Positions 1 through 12,990 of a stretch of 17,336 nucleotides of DNA are shown piece by piece. Position 1 is the stretch's first letter, and every line of letters starts with the position of its first letter. This stretch comes from Salpingoeca rosetta. Lineage: Eukaryota > Opisthokonta > Choanoflagellata > Craspedida > Salpingoecidae. The position numbers and the translations under genes were made by a program. The notes below the pieces were generated by a model that worked only from the letters and a program-made list of their open reading frames with translations, did no database searches and was not told where the DNA came from. The stretch spans positions 722,597 to 739,932 of the forward strand of contig NW_004754901.1 of the NCBI RefSeq assembly GCF_000188695.1, written 5' to 3'.

Positions 1-3813
<3,813 letters not shown>

Positions 3814-4441
3814 TTGGCGTGTGCGTGTGCATCAGATCAGAGAAGCCAGGGTAAAGGGGGAAAATGCACGCCGAGGTTTGTGGTTGATGAGGCAAACAGC
3901 GCTTGTGCCACTGTCAGTTGGTAGACCAGTCAACGCAAGCAGACCTCGAAGAACGGCTGCAGCTGCAGCGGTGAGGAGAGGGGATGATGATGCGACCATG
4001 ACGGCGGTTGCCGTCACCGTGTGGTGGCTGTTGATCTCGTTGCTTGTTGTTGTTGTCCTTGTTCGTTTGCTTGTGGTTGCGCGCGGAAAATTGGTTAAAA
4101 CCTTCAACGACTTTTCTACAATCACAACAAACAAGCGAAGGAGAAAGCGCTCCGCACTCGCTGTCCTACATCCAGCAAAGCAGCAAGAAGCCATCCCTCC
4201 ATCCATCCGCTCCCCTGTTTCACTTGTTGTCAGTCCTCGCGATGCCGGCAGAGTGGGCACTGGTTGCTGAACACCTGCTGTTGCTGGCAGATTGGAGAGA
4301 TCGCCTGCATGCATCGTCCTCATCCGGTTCCAGTGCATTTGCTGCGACGAGCGCTGACGAAGAGGATGTTGCCGTTGCTGCGGTTGTGCAGGGTGATGTT
4401 CATGACCAACGCGCGCTTGTGTGCACACGTTGATCGCGTTG
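3814..4441. promoter_or_regulatory. Divergent upstream region between the cysteine-rich gene (minus) and the LRR-like gene (plus)
   Basis: About 430-630 bases lie between the start codon at 3813 (minus) and the candidate starts at 4242 or 4442 (plus), so it probably holds both promoters. I see no TATA-like element I would defend. It contains (GCT)n/GTT-rich stretches (4021-4080). The 4242-4433 part may be coding for the N-terminus of the plus-strand gene in another frame. Confidence 0.45.
4242..4433 (+). other. Candidate N-terminal coding piece of the LRR-like gene, in a different frame
   Basis: ATG 4242 (MPAEWALVAEHLLLL) opens 63 codons that end at TGA 4431-4433. Its end (GDVHDQRALVCT) reads like the middle of an F-box, and the following frame continues with LIALMLTCRELYH, as an F-box would. 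One missing base (or two extra) near 4428-4430 would join them. I found no acceptor that could splice them without losing the F-box-like tail, since the first AG after the stop at 4403 is at 4458. It could equally be a spurious upstream ORF. Confidence 0.4.
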
Positions 4442-6649
4442 ATGCTCACGTGCCGTGAGTTGTATCACGACCTGCCATGGGCCATGCCCAGGTGGTGTCT
4501 TGCTGCTTTGCTCAATCGCCCACGCCAATCCGTGTGGGAGAGCAAAACCTTTGTGGACAGCTTCCAGCGCCGCCTGCTATCTTCCCTTCAAGGAACAAGA
4601 GCGGCACACAAGGCGCGAGCTGGGCAGCGCCGTCTTCCTGCCGCTGCCGACACACGCATGGACGACGATTGGGCTGTTTGGCTTGAGAACCGCTTTCTCG
4701 CTTACAGCTGGCTCGGTGTTACGTGGGACGCGACCTGCCCGTTCCTTCGCGCACAGGTGCGATCCGTTGCAGCGGCTCCCAACAGCAACAACCTCTGGCG
4801 CAAGTTCCAGCACTGCGGTCGCATCTTCTTCTGCGGCTTGGACAAGCTGGAGGCGTGGGCTGCAGACACACAGCAGGCTTCGCATGCCACAACCCAGAAA
4901 CCTCGCGAGGAACGTGGCGCAGCACACAGAGCTCACAGAGAAAGTGGGGACAAGAGAGACGCCCTCATGATGCAGACTCAAGAACCGTGCGCGCAGCAGC
5001 AGACACACGTACTCGAGACAGCAAGCCACGAGAACCAACACAAAGACCTTGGCACTGCGCACAGTATGTCCACGCCCACGCGCGCACCCACACTCACACC
5101 GGCAGTCTTCTCATTGTACGCATCCCTGAACAGCCAAGCAGATGCTGAGCGTTTCCAAGGCCTACGCACGACCGTGTTTGCGAATGCGCGCGCAGAACAC
5201 GTCTTCATTCAGGCACAGGCACCCCTGGCCTCCCTGACGGTGAGCAACGCAGACAACGTTCACATCAACGCGTGCTCGGCGGTGATTGACAACTTGGTGA
5301 TCCGCGACGTGACACGCGTCGTCTGGCTGCCAGCAACAACACAACGCAGCACCGCATGCCACCTCAGCAACGTCCAGCATATTGACCTGCGCACCAAGAG
5401 CACGCTCACAGAAGATCTGGGCGCATTTGCCGGAATCCCGAGCGTTGGCCTTGCAACTGCAAACGATGACACCGGTGTGGACCTTGCGCCGCTCCATGGC
5501 GTGAAGCAGCTGGAGTTGCCCACCGAAGGCACGGAAGCAGTACGGGGACACTCGGTGTTTCAAGCAGCAGAAACGCTCGTGCTGTCGCACACGAGCCTCA
5601 CCCCGACAGACACGCTGCCGGTGGCGACCGTTGTCAAACTGTCCCACATGAGTGCTGTGCCGGAGCTGCTGCATCTGCCCAACGCCATCGACATTGCCCT
5701 GGGGTATGGGTCCAAGGTGCGGCAGTTCACATGTGCGCCACGCGTCGAGAGACTCGTGATTCGTGACGCCACGGGCACGCCGCCGTGCATTCCAAAGTTT
5801 GAGCACGCCCAGGTCGTGTGCCTTGCGCTGCCGCATCTTCACCTGAAGAGCGAGCAGCTGGTTGACCTCAGCAACCGCGTTGACAAGTTGGTACTTCGAC
5901 GGTTGCTGCGCGTTCCGTATGATGCAGACTCGCCGCATACAAGCACAAGCGTCGTGCGTGGCATCCCCAACCATGCGCACGTGTGCCTGGACTGTTTCGA
6001 GATTGACGGACCGGTCCCGCCATGCGTCAAAGAGCTCCAAGCGCTGCTGGAAGGCAGCGCTTTGCAAGGCAGCTTCGTCAGCCACGTCCCGCGCCTGAGT
6101 CTCAACGACAAACGCGGGCACACTCGCATCAACGACGTGCACTTGCTCTCTGGACGCAAGGTGCTGCAGTTGATGCAGGTCTTGCTTGAAGGGCAGCTCG
6201 CGTCTTGCGAGCAGCTGAGTCTGTGCGGGTGCCGGGGGCGCCTGGGCTTGACATCCATTGGGTCCCTCGACCTGAATGGCGCAGTAGTGACTACTGAGGA
6301 TGGCAACGGCGACGGAGACACCAACATCGATTCTGGCGATGGCAGTGACGACAGTGACAACAGGGCACTTGCGGAGACGAAGCTTGTCATCACGCGCGTG
6401 CACCATGTGACCCTCTGCCGTCTCGAGGAGTGCGACATCCACGACTTTGGGTGCTTTCAGGACGTGCAGCACCTCACGCTGAAGGAATGCACTTTCAAGG
6501 ACCTGGCCAGCTTTCCGCCCGTGCATGTTCTCTTTTTGCGCAACTGTGAAACCATGGACGAGGACGGGTGGTGCCCAGATGCGGTCTTCGTGGACCGCTC
6601 GCCGAACGAGATGGAGCAACTCTTGCTTGCCGAGCGAAGAAGGTGGTGA
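4442..6649 (+). CDS. Large F-box/leucine-rich-repeat-like protein
   Basis: A single open frame of 735 residues from ATG 4442 to TGA 6647-6649; the frame is closed upstream by a stop at 4403. The N-terminus (MLTCRELYHDLP) resembles the last helix of an F-box. Residues about 10-135 are helical and Trp-rich. Residues about 143-217 are a Gln/His/Thr-rich low-complexity linker. Residues about 248-613 show irregular leucine-rich strands in the pattern LxxLxLxxxxxL, for example VERLVIRD, VDKLVLRR and VKQLELP. An acidic Gly/Asp/Ser stretch (about 616-640) interrupts them, and more LRR-like strands follow (VHHVTLCRL, VQHLTLKEC, VHVLFLRNC). If it is an F-box protein it would be an SCF ubiquitin-ligase adaptor; this is inference from weak motifs. 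A 63-codon frame at 4242-4433 may hold the missing N-terminus, so the start is uncertain. A (GT)28 array begins eight bases after the stop. Confidence 0.72.
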   Translation: MLTCRELYHDLPWAMPRWCLAALLNRPRQSVWESKTFVDSFQRRLLSSLQGTRAAHKARAGQRRLPAAADTRMDDDWAVWLENRFLAYSWLGVTWDATCPFLRAQVRSVAAAPNSNNLWRKFQHCGRIFFCGLDKLEAWAADTQQASHATTQKPREERGAAHRAHRESGDKRDALMMQTQEPCAQQQTHVLETASHENQHKDLGTAHSMSTPTRAPTLTPAVFSLYASLNSQADAERFQGLRTTVFANARAEHVFIQAQAPLASLTVSNADNVHINACSAVIDNLVIRDVTRVVWLPATTQRSTACHLSNVQHIDLRTKSTLTEDLGAFAGIPSVGLATANDDTGVDLAPLHGVKQLELPTEGTEAVRGHSVFQAAETLVLSHTSLTPTDTLPVATVVKLSHMSAVPELLHLPNAIDIALGYGSKVRQFTCAPRVERLVIRDATGTPPCIPKFEHAQVVCLALPHLHLKSEQLVDLSNRVDKLVLRRLLRVPYDADSPHTSTSVVRGIPNHAHVCLDCFEIDGPVPPCVKELQALLEGSALQGSFVSHVPRLSLNDKRGHTRINDVHLLSGRKVLQLMQVLLEGQLASCEQLSLCGCRGRLGLTSIGSLDLNGAVVTTEDGNGDGDTNIDSGDGSDDSDNRALAETKLVITRVHHVTLCRLEECDIHDFGCFQDVQHLTLKECTFKDLASFPPVHVLFLRNCETMDEDGWCPDAVFVDRSPNEMEQLLLAERRRW

Positions 6650-6654
6650 ACGGT

Positions 6655-6656
<2 letters not shown>

Positions 6657-6712
<56 letters not shown>
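6657..6712 (+). repeat. (GT)28 microsatellite directly after the stop codon
   Basis: A perfect GT run starts eight bases after the TGA of the LRR-like gene, in its presumed 3' UTR. The sense strand is GT. Confidence 0.97.
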
Positions 6713-6714
<2 letters not shown>

Positions 6715-8328
6715 CCTTCAGTCAGAACGTACGAAACACGGCAGCCCAGAACAGACACCACTGTGCTCGAAAACGCCATCACAGCCACAAACGTGCACGA
6801 CCTCACCACATTCACGTGCAGGGACATCAACGCGGCCCTCTTGTAGGCCTCCGTGGCTTGTTGCTGTTGTTCTTCTCCTTGTTGGTGACCTGCTTCCTTT
6901 CTTCCCGCTTGTCCGCGTTCGCCCGTGTCGGTGCGCGGGGTCCGGGGGGGGGGCTTGCCCCTGCCCTTCTCCTCCTCCTCCTGCTCCACCAGCACCTTCT
7001 TCTTCTCCACCTCCTTCTCCTCCTCCTCCTCCTTCTTTGTCTTCTCCCCCATTCCAGCATTCCCTATTCCTCCCCCCCCCTATGCCCTGCTCTTCCCGTC
7101 TGTTGCATCTGCTGGCGCCCTCTCCTTCTGCTTCTTCCTCCTTGGCCTGTTACCCCCTCCCCTCTTGGTTCTCCCTGCCGCGCCTTCAGCAGAGCCATGG
7201 GCGCCAGGTCAATAAACGGGAACGTCCTGAGAAACGCCTCCCATGTGCACGGCTGTACTGGCCATCTTGCACACCCACCACAGAGCTGGTTGCACGGTGA
7301 CGCATGGACCATGTATGCGCACACCGTCGATGCCCTGCCAACGTGTGGCAGGTACTATGCCATGCGCTCGAGCTGTGCCCAGCAGTCTACTGTTTTGGTT
7401 GTTGTTTTGCTTGTTGTGAGTTGGTGTTTGGTGGCCATTTTCCTCGAACCACCTCAACCACAACAAGCAAGAAGCAACCAAGAAGCATAAGCGAAACAAG
7501 CCAAGACTGGTTGACCACATACCACGCACATCCACCGGCGTTTGTGGTCCTTTGATCATCAGGACAGCGCTGCCTCTCCCTTGCCCCCTCAAGTCCTCAG
7601 CTTTCCTCTCAGTCCACACCACCCTTGTGTGTGACCACAGGACCACGGTGTGCGTGAGCGTACTCGCCGCCTCAGGCTGACGGTTTCTTTGCTTCTTCTG
7701 CCAACTGCTTGAGTTGCTGTGCAGGTGTGTGTGAGCTTTTGGTTCAAAACGCACAAGACACCTTCTTGGGCCCGGAAGCGTGTTCGTTGTTGCTACCACC
7801 AGCTTCTCGCACTCACTCTCAGCTGCTCTTTTGTGGTTTGCGAAGAGCTGAGCGACCACCCTTGCGTGCTCCACCAGCATCCCCCCCCCCCAACAAAAAA
7901 AAAAAAGCTGGTGGGCACTCTCTCCTCTCTGTCTGTCTGTTTCGTCTCCTTTGTTGTTCCCACCCCACCAGCCAAAAAAAAAAAAAGGCGAAAGCCACGC
8001 CCCCTCCCTTCCTCCTCTCCCTTGTGTGCACTGCAACCACAACAACCAACCACAACAACCTTGCCACTCTTCTCTTTCTCTCCTTCTCCCACCAACCAAG
8101 CCAACACAACCCCACTCCCCTCTTCCTCTCCCTGTTTGTCTCTCCCACCTCGACCATCTCCTCGATCGTCTCATCTTCCTGGCACCTCGCCCCGCGCCAC
8201 CAAGCCCTCAAGCCCTCAAGCCCACCGTCCGCGCCACACGGATTGCCCACTGAGCGGTTGACCTCCAACCCAACCCCACACACCGCTCCTCAGCTCCTCA
8301 GGCTCCCCCCCCCCACACACACACAGCC
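6713..8328. other. Long non-coding interval: 3' region of the LRR-like gene and upstream region of the TIR/TPR gene
   Basis: I see no convincing gene in these 1.6 kb. It contains G(10) at 6944-6953 and a pyrimidine tract of CTC/CTT repeats at about 6955-7080, ending in a C(9)-class run. An AATAAA hexamer at 7211-7216 could serve as a polyadenylation signal. The leader before ATG 8329 is very C/T-rich, with C(10) and A(12) runs at about 7882-7907 and another A(13) at 7974-7986. A 97-codon ORF at 7197-7490 (plus) has one hydrophobic segment near its end (VLVVVLLVVSWCLVAIF), but its composition is not gene-like and it lacks other support. Confidence 0.6.
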
Positions 8329-8713
8329 ATGGCTGACCAGCGACTGACGCACGGCGTGTCCGTGGCAGCTGTGCGGCGGTTTCTGGGTGATCTGAAGCGC
8401 GAGTTCCCCGACACGTACACTGAGATGACGACGGAGGATGCTTGCAAGCAACTGGTTGTGCCACGCACGCGCCAGGACAACTGCGCCTACGTTGAGCAGC
8501 TGCGCAAGCAGTCGCCAGAGCACGTGAACAAGGCCACCGTCTTTGTGTCGCACGCATGGCGGTACAAGATCGCAGACGTGTTGAACGTGTTGCTCGAGTT
8601 TGCGGAAGAGCAAGCAAGGAAGGACGACGGCCAGCCCGTGTTCTTCTGGTTTGACCTCTTCATGAACAACCAAAACGCCAACGTCACGGCCAACCTCCCA
8701 CAAGAGTGGTGTG

Positions 8714-8765
<52 letters not shown>

Positions 8766-8766
8766 C

Positions 8767-8833
<67 letters not shown>

Positions 8834-11193
8834 AAACTCTTGTGCTCTTCAACAACCACTGCCACACACACACACACACACGCGCGCGCGCTGTTCCCTC
8901 ACAACAACTGCAACCCCTTCCCCTTTCCTCCCCGTCTTCCTTTCCTTCATCCTTTCTCCCTCCCCCTTTTCCTTTGTCAACACCCAGGTGGAGCACGACG
9001 TTCAAGCAGTCCATTGCCAACATTGGCCATGTGCTGCTGGTGCTCATGCCGTGGCGAGACCCTGTTCCTTTGACACGCGCGTGGTGCCTGTGGGAGATCT
9101 TCTGTGGCATCAGCAACGAAAGCACAGAGGTCACCATCCAACTACCCAACAGCGAAGAACAGGCGCTCGAAAACGCAATTCGCGACAGCTACACAGCCGT
9201 CACAGACACGCTGGTGCGCGTGCAGGCAGAGCGAGCCGACGCCTTTAACCCCCACGACAAACACATGATCTTCACGGCGATCGAGTCGTGGGCGGGTGGC
9301 TTCAGCGCAGTCAACCAGGCCGTGAAGGACCAGCTGCGCGCGTGGTGCCTGCAAAAGGCGGTGGGTGCCGTCGAAGCCATGCGGGCACGAGGCGAGGACA
9401 GCACTGACGCATATGCGAGGCTGTGTGGCCAGGTTGCAACTGTGCTCAGCCAGTTTGGCGAGCACGATCGCGCCATTGCCTACTACGAGACAGCGCTGCC
9501 GCTTCACCTGAAAACCGAAGGGGAGAAAGGAAAGAACGTGGCGGCGTTGTACGGCAGTCTCGGCAACGCCTACGACAGCAAGGGCGAGCACAACAAGGCG
9601 ATTGCGTTTTACGAGAAGGCCCTCGCCATCAAGGTGGAGACGCTGGGGGAGAAGCATCCAAGCACAGCGAAGACGTACAACAACCTCGGTACCGCCTACT
9701 ACAGCAAGGGCGACTACGACAAGACGGTTGCGTACTTCGAGAAGGCGCTCGCCGTCATGGTGGAGACGCTTGGGGAGAAGCACCCGAGCACAGCAAAGAC
9801 GTACAACAACCTCGGCAACGCCTACGGCGACAAGGGCGACTTCGACAAGGCGATTGAGCTGTGTAAGAAGGCCCTCGCCATCACGGTGGAGACGCTGGGC
9901 GAGAAGCACCCAAGCACGGCCGACACCCACAACAACCTCGGCAACGCCTACAAGGGCAAGGGCGACTACGACAGGGCGGTTGAGCTGTACGAGAAGGCGC
10001 TCGACATCAAGGTGGAGACGGTGGGCGAAAAGCACCCAGGCACAGCACAGACGTACGGCAACATCGGCAGCGTCTACCACAGCAAGGGCGACTACGACAA
10101 GGCGATTGCGTACCATGAGAAGGCCCTCGCCATCTATGTGGGGACGTTGGGCGAGAAGCACCTGAGCATAGCTGAGACGTACAACAGCTTCGGTATCGCC
10201 TACCACAGCAAGGGCGAGTTCGACAGGGCCATCCACTACTACGACAAGGCCCTCGCCATCAAGGTGGAGACAGTGGGGGAGAAGCACCCAAGCACTGCCG
10301 ATACCTACGGCAACCTCGGCAGCGCCTACCACAGCAAGGGCGACTACGACAGAGCCATCCACTTCCACGAGAAGGACCTCGCCATCACGGTGGAAGCGTT
10401 GGGCGAGAAGCACCCGAGCGTAGCCACATCGTGCTTCAACATTGGCCTGCTGCACGACACGCGCGGGGACAAGGAGCAGGCCTGCGCCTCCATCCAACAG
10501 GCGCTCGACATTTTCACAAGCACGCTTGGGCCAGACCACCCAAACACCCGCAAGGCAGAGCGCAATCTGCGGCGCATTCGTGGTGGTGCTGTGACCAGGC
10601 AGCACACATCCACGCAACACGTGTCAGAGTCTCAACTTCAGCAGCAACACGTGCTTGCTCATCGCAACCTTCTTCTTCGGTTCATCTCTTCTGCTGTTGT
10701 GTACCAGGCGTTTGCTCCACAACGCAACTTGCTCATGCGGTTTCTCGGTGCAGTTGCACAGGTTCACGCTGAGGCAAGACGCCCAGCAAACACAGGCAGC
10801 GACGGTGAGGACAAGAAGACAGGGACTGGGCACGGCTGTCCTCGTGGCTACTCTGCACCTGCAAGAGCGTTGTACAAGGACGCTTGCAAGTGCCCTGGTG
10901 AGCCACTGATCGGCTGGTTGCGGAAGCGTGGGCGACGGAGGGCCGCCTTTCGCCCGTGCTGGTGCAAGCTTGACGACGACGGCCACCTCGCGTACGGCAA
11001 GTCCGCTTCAGGCACGGCCAAGCGGCGCATCCCCCTTTCCAGCGTGCAGTCAGCTGAGCTCGCCCATGGTGGCGAGGAGTTACACGTTGCTGTTCCCGGC
11101 CGCACCTTCGTCTTCCGCCTGCACGCGCACTCTGACACCTCGCTCGCTGACTGGTGCACCGCCATCAACAGCCGGATCAACGCCACCACTTGA
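8329..11193 (+). CDS. TIR-like domain + nine kinesin-light-chain-type TPRs + C-terminal PH domain protein
   Basis: There are two exons, 8329-8708 and 8988-11193 (861 residues). The start has good context (CAGCCATGG). Residues about 68-190 form a TIR-like fold: FVSHAW at 72-77, WFDLFMNNQ at 107-115, HVLLVLMPW at 141-149, and RAWCLWE at 157-163. In the last motif W159-x3-E163 matches the spacing of the Trp/catalytic Glu pair known in NAD-cleaving TIR domains such as SARM1. Residues about 268-645 are nine 42-residue TPRs of the kinesin light chain type (YNNLGNAY, KALAI, LGEKHPST). Residues 685-724 contain two 20-residue helical repeats (RNLLLRF/RNLLMRF). Residues about 768-857 fit a PH domain: it opens GWLRKRG and has the invariant Trp849 in the last helix. 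No NB-ARC lies between TIR and TPR. An intracellular sensor or scaffold that binds membrane lipids is a reasonable inference; NADase activity is unproven. Confidence 0.9.
8709..8832 (+). repeat. (TG)n microsatellite at the 5' splice site
   Basis: Two TG runs (about 8715-8762 and 8771-8826) are split by GCAGCTGTGC. The array starts at the intron donor and is GT on the sense strand. A short (CA)9 (8863-8880) plus (CG)5 (8881-8890) follow before the pyrimidine tract. Confidence 0.96.
8709..8987 (+). other. Intron of the TIR/TPR/PH gene, 279 bases, stop-free in the coding frame
   Basis: The donor follows GAGTG (GTGTGTTG), and the acceptor is CAACACCCAG after a long pyrimidine tract (8891-8975). 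Splicing joins TG|G to restore Trp, giving PQEWWSTTF. The intron is 93 x 3 bases and has no in-frame stop, so an unspliced transcript would still read through, adding a Val/Cys-rich segment inside the TIR-like domain. Confidence 0.88.
9538..10548 (+). repeat. Tandem 126-base TPR-coding repeats
   Basis: Units start at 9538 (129 bases), then at 9667, 9793, 9919, 10045, 10171, 10297 and 10423, each 126 bases. The central units are near-identical, including at third codon positions, e.g. GAGAAGGCCCTCGCCATC and GGCGAGAAGCACCC recur. The first (9409-9537) and last (10423-10548) TPRs are the most diverged, as expected at array edges. Confidence 0.95.
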
Positions 11194-11205
11194 CTGTGTG
11201 CTGTG

Positions 11206-11206
<1 letters not shown>

Positions 11207-11246
<40 letters not shown>
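11207..11246 (+). repeat. (TG)20 microsatellite just after the stop codon
   Basis: A perfect TG run starts 13 bases after the TGA (11191-11193) of the TIR/TPR/PH gene, preceded by CTGTGTGCTGTG. The sense strand is GT, and it lies in the presumed 3' UTR. Confidence 0.96.
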
Positions 11247-11252
<6 letters not shown>

Positions 11253-11405
11253 CTTGCTGGTTTGCTGGTTTCTCTCTTTGCTCCTTTGCTGACTTTGCTT
11301 TGTTTGTGTGACACTGTAGTAAACTCTTCACGCGATCCAACCGGCTGACAAGCAACGAGCATACAACCTACCACACCACACGTCGACCAAACAGGTCTAC
11401 TTCCC

Positions 11406-12700
11406 TCAACCCATCCACGCATCAGCTCCAGGGTGCGGCCCGTGGAAAAGTAGTTCCATCAGCACGTGAATGTGTGGGGGCATCGGCAGCGGGTTCGGCC
11501 GCTCAGCGTGCACAACGCCCAGCAGCCTTGTCGGAGGGCTGGGTCGCCAGCCTGGACTCGCTGTCCGTCCGTGACCGTCCGGAACAGCACGTTGTCGCTG
11601 CACGCCCACGCCAATTGGGGATGCGTCCAACTCTCGTGCTGCACCTCCACCACCGCTGCCTCCTCGGGGTTCAGGTTGCCCGTCCCCAGCGACAGGTCCC
11701 ACCATCCCAAAGGGCTGCAGCGACATCAGGAACATGAAGAGGTCTGCGTTCCAGCAGCGTGCTTCTGCAACCCTGTCTCCACGTCGGTCTTGCGGCGCAT
11801 CATGCCCGCGAACACGGCGCCAATCCCCGACAGCAGCTTGAGCTTCGTCTCGAACGGCGCCTGCAGCGTCTTTTTGTTGACGACCACGTGCGTGTCCTTG
11901 CCCACTTCGCGCGCGTGTGTACTCGGACGAGAAGTTAGGGCACGTCTCCCGCGCTTGGGGCGCACCCGTCCGTCTGCGCAAACCACAATCGTGTTGACGT
12001 GTGTTGTCGTGCTGGAACGTGCGCTTGGGGGTCTCGGCGCCCTCCACACGTGCCTGCCTGCTGGGGTCGGCGAGCGACCTGAACCCAAACGGCCGTCGGC
12101 GGCGGTGGTCGATGGTGAGTCCGCCATCCCCGTTGGTGCTGGGGGAGGAAACGGACGCCACGACAGACGGACAAAAGGCTGGGCGTGGATGTTGAAGCGT
12201 TGTGGCAACGGAGCATGCTGGCTGAACGCACTTGTCGACATAGATGAGGTGTAATACCTGCAGAACCGAGGAGAGATGGTCGCCTGTTGGACAGGCGAGG
12301 AGACGGGTGAGTGGTGGATGAGGAGGAGCACGACAAGTCCACACGGGCGACTCAGGTGCAAACAAGGGCGCAAACGCACGCCACCACGCGCACACATGTG
12401 AGCACACACACATGAACGCACGGTCGATGGAGGTGTTTGTGTCGTTGGCGAGAGCGAGCCAGGTGCAGGTGACGGTGGCGGCGGCGGTGGTGCCGATGCG
12501 TTTCAGCTCTTCATTCGATTGAGACAGCTGCCATACACGGGGTGCAATGGAGAAGGAATGGTTGCGGTGGTGGTGGTGGAGATCAGGCGGTGGAGTGAAA
12601 AGAGCGAGAGACACTCTTCATGGAAGACAGACTTAAATCCAACACGCCTTCCTCAACGCACAAGTTCACGCACACACACGCACACACACACACACTCACT

Positions 12701-12734
<34 letters not shown>

Positions 12735-12990
12735 ATCCTCGTTCGCGTCGTCTTGAGGCCTGCGGCAGCGGTGCGCTGGCGGTCAAACGTGAGCGTGGTC
12801 AGGACACGGAAGAGCTGCAGAATGTGGATGAAGTGCAGGTTGCTTAGGCAGTCCAGGGTGCCGTCCAACATGAGCGCGCAAACGGGTGCAGCAGCTTCGG
12901 GTGGTCTGTGGCCAGCGACATAGCAGCACAGACATGGCTGCGTCCTACTCCTGTGCCTGCCCCGTGCCAATGTGCGCTACCAGGGCCCCA
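11406..12990 (-). pseudogene. Unrecognised coding-like region with frame breaks (3' part of the minus-strand broken locus)
   Basis: The minus strand carries coding-like pieces in all three frames. Examples are ALMLDGTLDCLSNLHFIHIL (12879-12820), SQSNEELKRIGTTAAATVT (about 12525-12470), GKDTHVVVNKKTLQAPFE (about 11905-11855), ADLFMFLMSLQPFG (about 11750-11705), EEAAVVEVQHESW (about 11670-11630) and HIHVLMELLFHGPHPG (about 11480-11435). Probable introns begin at donors 12733 (ATG|GTGTGTG) and about 12411. Acceptors are likely at 12528 (exon from 12527) and 12258 (exon from 12257). A stop follows the last piece near 11406. I do not recognise the domain. It may be the C-terminal part of the cysteine-rich locus upstream or a separate gene. 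No single frame stays open and gene-like, so it is decayed or poorly sequenced. Confidence 0.45.
12669..12733. repeat. (CA)n microsatellite
   Basis: CA runs interrupted by CACTCACTCAAA. On the minus strand it starts at a probable splice donor (12733), so it is GT on the sense strand of the broken locus. Confidence 0.95.

Noticed and set aside
3832..4449. 205-codon minus-strand ORF
   Set aside because: It overlaps the divergent upstream region and the antisense of the LRR-like gene start, has Thr/Ala/Arg-rich shadow composition, and has no domain.
5162..6619. 485-codon ORF antisense to the LRR-like gene
   Set aside because: GC-rich codon use leaves the antisense frame open. The plus-strand frame has the leucine-rich pattern and ends cleanly, so this is a shadow.
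7197..7490. Small plus-strand ORF (97 codons) with one hydrophobic segment
   Set aside because: It contains the AATAAA hexamer, lacks conserved features, and sits in otherwise non-coding DNA. Noted in the interval entry but not called a gene.
7209..8174. 321-codon minus-strand ORF
   Set aside because: It covers pyrimidine-rich leader and homopolymer runs. The product is Arg/Gly/Trp-rich low complexity with no domain and no start context.
9142..10620. 492-codon ORF antisense to the TPR array
   Set aside because: Its Val/Leu/Ala-rich repeats mirror the 126-base TPR units. The sense strand gives canonical TPRs.
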